Positions 61,432 through 64,000 of a stretch of DNA of 64,000 nucleotides are shown piece by piece (the stretch's first letter is position 1; each line of letters begins with the position of its first letter). A model generated the notes under the pieces. That model had not been told where the DNA came from. It did no database searches and saw nothing but the letters and a program-made list of their open reading frames with translations. The position numbers and the translations under genes were made by a program. The stretch is from Alphaproteobacteria bacterium (GTDB lineage: Bacteria > Pseudomonadota > Alphaproteobacteria > Rhizobiales > Hyphomicrobiaceae), in assembly GCA_019137195.1 (NCBI GenBank), contig JAGVSR010000111.1, forward strand, positions 46,833 through 110,832, read 5' to 3'.

Positions 61432-62418
61432 TGACCATATATAGGCACCATAGCCGGCCACTAGCACCGCCCCTTCCCACCGCCGGACCGTGAGCCCCGA
61501 GGAAGCGAAGAGCACCAGCGCCATTGATGCGCCGACCATGATGTGGCTGTCGAAGTGGACGATCTCTGGCGGGATCGGCGTCGGCGCGATCAGACCCGTG
61601 ACGCCTCCGATGCCGAGGATGTTGTAGATGTTCGAACCCATGATGTTTCCGAGCGCGATGTCGCTGTGCCGGCGAAACGCGGCAATCAGCGACGTGACGA
61701 ACTCGGGCATCGACGTGCCGACGGCAACGATGGTGAGCCCGATGACCGTCTCGGAGATTCCGTGAGCGCGTGCGATCGACGTGGCGCCATCGACCAAGAG
61801 CTTGCCGCCCGCCACCACGATGAGAAGCCCGCCGAGCGCCATCAGCACCGGTACCACCGGCCCCAGTCTTGCGGCCATGGCCTTGACGCGCGGCTCGCTC
61901 TCGATCGGCCCCTCGTGCAGTTCCTCGTAGGCCTCGGCCTTCTCGTAGGCGACCGTGTGCCCATCGCCGGTTCCGGCCGTCTCTTGCCGGTAGGCGAATG
62001 CGAGATAGGCGGCGAGAAGGCACAGGAAGCCGAGCCCCACAACGCGGTCGAGCGCTCCAAGATACCCAACGCCGGTTACGAGAAGTGCCGTCACCAGCAC
62101 CAGGGCGCCGTCGCGCCTCAAGGCGCGCGAGGTCGTGGCCACGGGCGTGATAATCGCCGCCAGCCCGAGAATGAGCAGTATGTTCGAGATGTTCGAGCCG
62201 ACGATGTTGCCGACTGCGATGCCGGGCGAGCCGGCGAGCGAGGCCTGCACGCTTGTCACGAGCTCCGGCGTCGACGTACCGAAGCCAACCAGTGTGAGAC
62301 CTATGAGCAGGGGCGACATGCCGAACCGCTCGGCGACGGCTACCGCGCCGCGCACCAGAAGCTCGCCGCCTCCTGTCAGGAGAATGAGCCCCGCCACGAG
62401 CAGGAGAATGTCCGACAT
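61420..62418 (-). CDS. Calcium/sodium antiporter (CaCA, YrbG-like)
   Basis: 332 residues from ATG 62418 with GGGGAG about 10 nt upstream (ATGs at 62457 and 62475 are possible). Ten TM segments in two inverted alpha-repeats: GLTLVGFGTSTPELVTSVQ with NIVGSNISNILLILG, and LTIVAVGTSMPEFVTSLIAA with GNIMGSNIYNILGIGG, the paired cation-binding motifs of the family. The cytosolic loop between halves is acidic (EKAEAYEELHEGPIESE). Exchanges Ca2+ or another cation for Na+ or H+. Confidence 0.92.
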   Translation of the reverse strand: MSDILLLVAGLILLTGGGELLVRGAVAVAERFGMSPLLIGLTLVGFGTSTPELVTSVQASLAGSPGIAVGNIVGSNISNILLILGLAAIITPVATTSRALRRDGALVLVTALLVTGVGYLGALDRVVGLGFLCLLAAYLAFAYRQETAGTGDGHTVAYEKAEAYEELHEGPIESEPRVKAMAARLGPVVPVLMALGGLLIVVAGGKLLVDGATSIARAHGISETVIGLTIVAVGTSMPEFVTSLIAAFRRHSDIALGNIMGSNIYNILGIGGVTGLIAPTPIPPEIVHFDSHIMVGASMALVLFASSGLTVRRWEGAVLVAGYGAYIWSLWP

Positions 62419-62627
62419 CTGCTGAAGGCTCCCCGTGTTTTCTTTGCCGGCAGACATGGGGTGCCGCCCGGACACGGCAAGATCATCCGCGGTGAAAATC
62501 GCACACTGCCGCTCCGCCCCCGGCCTGCCACGCGCACCGACGAGTCGAGAAGTGGTGCTGCGTCGAGGCCGTCAAGATTGGGCCCACCGCCGACGGTACG
62601 CAGGGCAGCGAGCGGTCGAGCAACCGC

Positions 62628-63773
62628 TCACGCCGGTCGGTTGAGGCGGGCCGGGTTGGTCGGCAGCGTCACCACTTCGCCTGGGCCTGCGACCGGCGTG
62701 AAGGGCGCCTGGAGCGGATTTTCGGGAGCGAGCGGGTTCTGCCGTGCGGTCTCGACGCGCTGGCGTGGCGGCACGGTGTTGGCCCATCCGTAAGCGACCA
62801 TCGTCATCAGGGCCGAGGCGGCGAAGAAATAGACGCCCGGCAGCACCTGTGCCTCCGTGTAGCCAGACGAGTTCACGTAGAAAATCATGAGCGCCAGCAC
62901 CATGACGTCGGTCATCGAGTATCGCCCGAGCCATTCCATGGTCGCGATCGAGCGCTTGCGGAACTCGTGCGGTATGTCGGGCGAGGTCATGAGCGTCAGG
63001 AGATAGAGCAGTTTCAGGAACGGGAAGAAGATCGAGAAAAGGAACAGCACGACGCCGAGGAAATATTCCTCGTTCTCGTAGAGCGCCCAGATGATGGTCG
63101 CAATCGAGTGTTCGTTGGTCCACACGTAAATCGTGGTGAACCGGATGACCGGCAGGATGACGCCGAGCGCGAAGAACACGGTCGCGAGGATAATGAGGAA
63201 CGACAGTACGAAGTTGCGGAACGGCGACAGCGGACGCACGAGCCCCGGCTCGTCGTTGGCGGGCGCCGCGGCCGGGCCGGCCGTCAATCCCTCGTTTCTG
63301 AGCCAGGCGTAGGAGAGGATCATCAGGAGCACGGCGGCCGTGAAGAAATAGACGCCCGTCAGGCTCGCCGCGTCGTAGACGCCCTGCGCCTTGATGAAGA
63401 AGATCGTGAGGGCCAGTACGAGCACGTCGTGCATCGACCATTTGCCGAGCCACTCGAGCGCCTTCAGGCGCCTGTGCTGGCGTACGATCTCGTTGGAGGG
63501 CAGGGTCGACAGCAGGAGCAGGTACAGGAGTTTCAGGATCGGCAGCACGATCGAGAAGATGAGCACCGTGAAGCCGAGGAACAGCTGCCCGTCGTTGATC
63601 AGCACGTTGACCGTCGACAGGAGCGAATGCTCGGTGGTCCAGAACACGTATTTGGTGAGCTTGATGATCGGCAGCAGAATGCCGAGCGCGAGGCACACGC
63701 TGGCGCCGATGATGGCGAGGCTCAATAGAAACCGCCGTCCGCCGATCCGCATACCCGCCGTAGCCCCAGTCAT
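62628..63773 (-). CDS. Tandem PqiA-type membrane protein
   Basis: About 381 residues from ATG 63773 (ATG 63809 or an earlier start possible). Two homologous halves: SVCLALGILLPIIKLTKYVFWTTEHS in the first matches FFALGVILPVIRFTTIYVWTNEHS in the second; both then have FLGFTVLIFSIVLPILKLLYLL / FLGVVLFLFSIFFPFLKLLYLL and LEWLGKWSMHDVLVLAL / MEWLGRYSMTDVMVLAL. Each half has about four TM segments. PqiA proteins take part in envelope lipid transport with MCE proteins; none is present here. Confidence 0.88.
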   Translation of the reverse strand: MTGATAGMRIGGRRFLLSLAIIGASVCLALGILLPIIKLTKYVFWTTEHSLLSTVNVLINDGQLFLGFTVLIFSIVLPILKLLYLLLLSTLPSNEIVRQHRRLKALEWLGKWSMHDVLVLALTIFFIKAQGVYDAASLTGVYFFTAAVLLMILSYAWLRNEGLTAGPAAAPANDEPGLVRPLSPFRNFVLSFLIILATVFFALGVILPVIRFTTIYVWTNEHSIATIIWALYENEEYFLGVVLFLFSIFFPFLKLLYLLTLMTSPDIPHEFRKRSIATMEWLGRYSMTDVMVLALMIFYVNSSGYTEAQVLPGVYFFAASALMTMVAYGWANTVPPRQRVETARQNPLAPENPLQAPFTPVAGPGEVVTLPTNPARLNRPA

Positions 63774-63874
63774 TCCGGTATTGAGCCTGCGCGAGCCCGT
63801 TCGGAGCATATCAGGGGCGGGTAAAGGCAAAACTGAGGCGATTGCAGGGCTGCGTCCCCTGCCGCTGCACCCCG

Positions 63875-64000
63875 TCAATTGAGCTTGAAGTCACCGTCGA
63901 CGAGCTTGAGCTCGGCTGGCTGGACGAGCCCGGTATGCGCAACCCGGACCTTGAACAGGCGTCCGTCGAGGTTTCGCGACCAGAAGTCCAGGAAGCTTTT
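63875..64000 (-). CDS. C-terminal part of a Usg-like protein, cut by the window edge
   Basis: The last 41 codons of a minus-strand gene; the frame is open from the right edge to the TGA at 63875-63877. The end reads FLDFWSRNLDGRL, VRVAHTGLVQPAEL and VDGDFKLN. This recalls the short Usg-family proteins (unknown function, found near trp and asd genes). I am moderately sure; the start lies outside the window. Confidence 0.5.
   Translation of the reverse strand, partial: KSFLDFWSRNLDGRLFKVRVAHTGLVQPAELKLVDGDFKLN

Overview
GC-rich, tightly packed chromosomal DNA from an alphaproteobacterium, most likely Hyphomicrobiales/Rhizobiales. Reasons: the trpF-trpB-trpA-accD-folC order, an AccD that has lost its zinc-finger cysteines, a gloB/methyltransferase divergent pair, GT21-type glycolipid synthase and CYTH-CHAD/PPK2 genes, and frequent GTG/TTG starts with 1-4 nt gene overlaps. 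I saw no insertion sequence, CRISPR array, tRNA or rRNA.

Layout. 0-2.4 kb: a truncated gene, a Met-rich helical protein and proline iminopeptidase. 2.4-8.1 kb: a plus-strand tryptophan/lipid/folate operon (trpF, trpB, trpA, accD, folC) carrying palindromic REP-like DNA around trpF. 8.1-18.2 kb: SulP transporter, a broken DUF1801 gene, methyltransferase/gloB pair, DUF985 cupin, an NYN-LOTUS protein, tlyA with an RNA methyltransferase, and an MFS transporter. 18.4-21.5 kb: minus-strand sirtuin, D,D-carboxypeptidase and aroC. 46.4-50.7 kb: gpm-like phosphatase, fabI, GST, two envelope proteins, pdxH. 51.3-64 kb: methyltransferase, mutL, hybrid kinase with divergent response regulator, TadG-like protein, rfbC, pssA, CoA-binding protein, Ca/Na antiporter, double PqiA, and the end of an Usg-like gene.

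The most notable part is about 22.4-45.5 kb. It lies between aroC and gpm-fabI, which are all on the minus strand and which I recall as neighbours in rhizobia, and it is bracketed by two imperfect direct repeats of about 330 bp. Inside are carbon and phosphate storage genes: PHA synthase, a PhoU-like/DUF47 protein, a truncated PPDK, a second FabI, a MaoC-phosphotransacetylase fusion followed by what looks like the broken start of ackA, two NUDIX hydrolases with altered boxes, a CYTH-CHAD polyphosphate-binding protein, PPK2, a Tat-exported phosphoesterase, a GT21 and a GT4 glycosyltransferase, a GT2/GtrA/membrane-protein operon and a CorA-like transporter. By eye I find candidate Pho boxes (two CTGTCAT-like half-sites 11 bp apart) before PPK2, the GT4 gene and the GT2 operon in the correct orientation, and less certain ones before CYTH-CHAD and GT21. 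My inference is a phosphate-starvation/storage island joining polyphosphate and PHA metabolism with replacement of phospholipids by glycolipids. The individual families are known; their grouping under repeated Pho boxes and the flanking repeats are what deserve testing.
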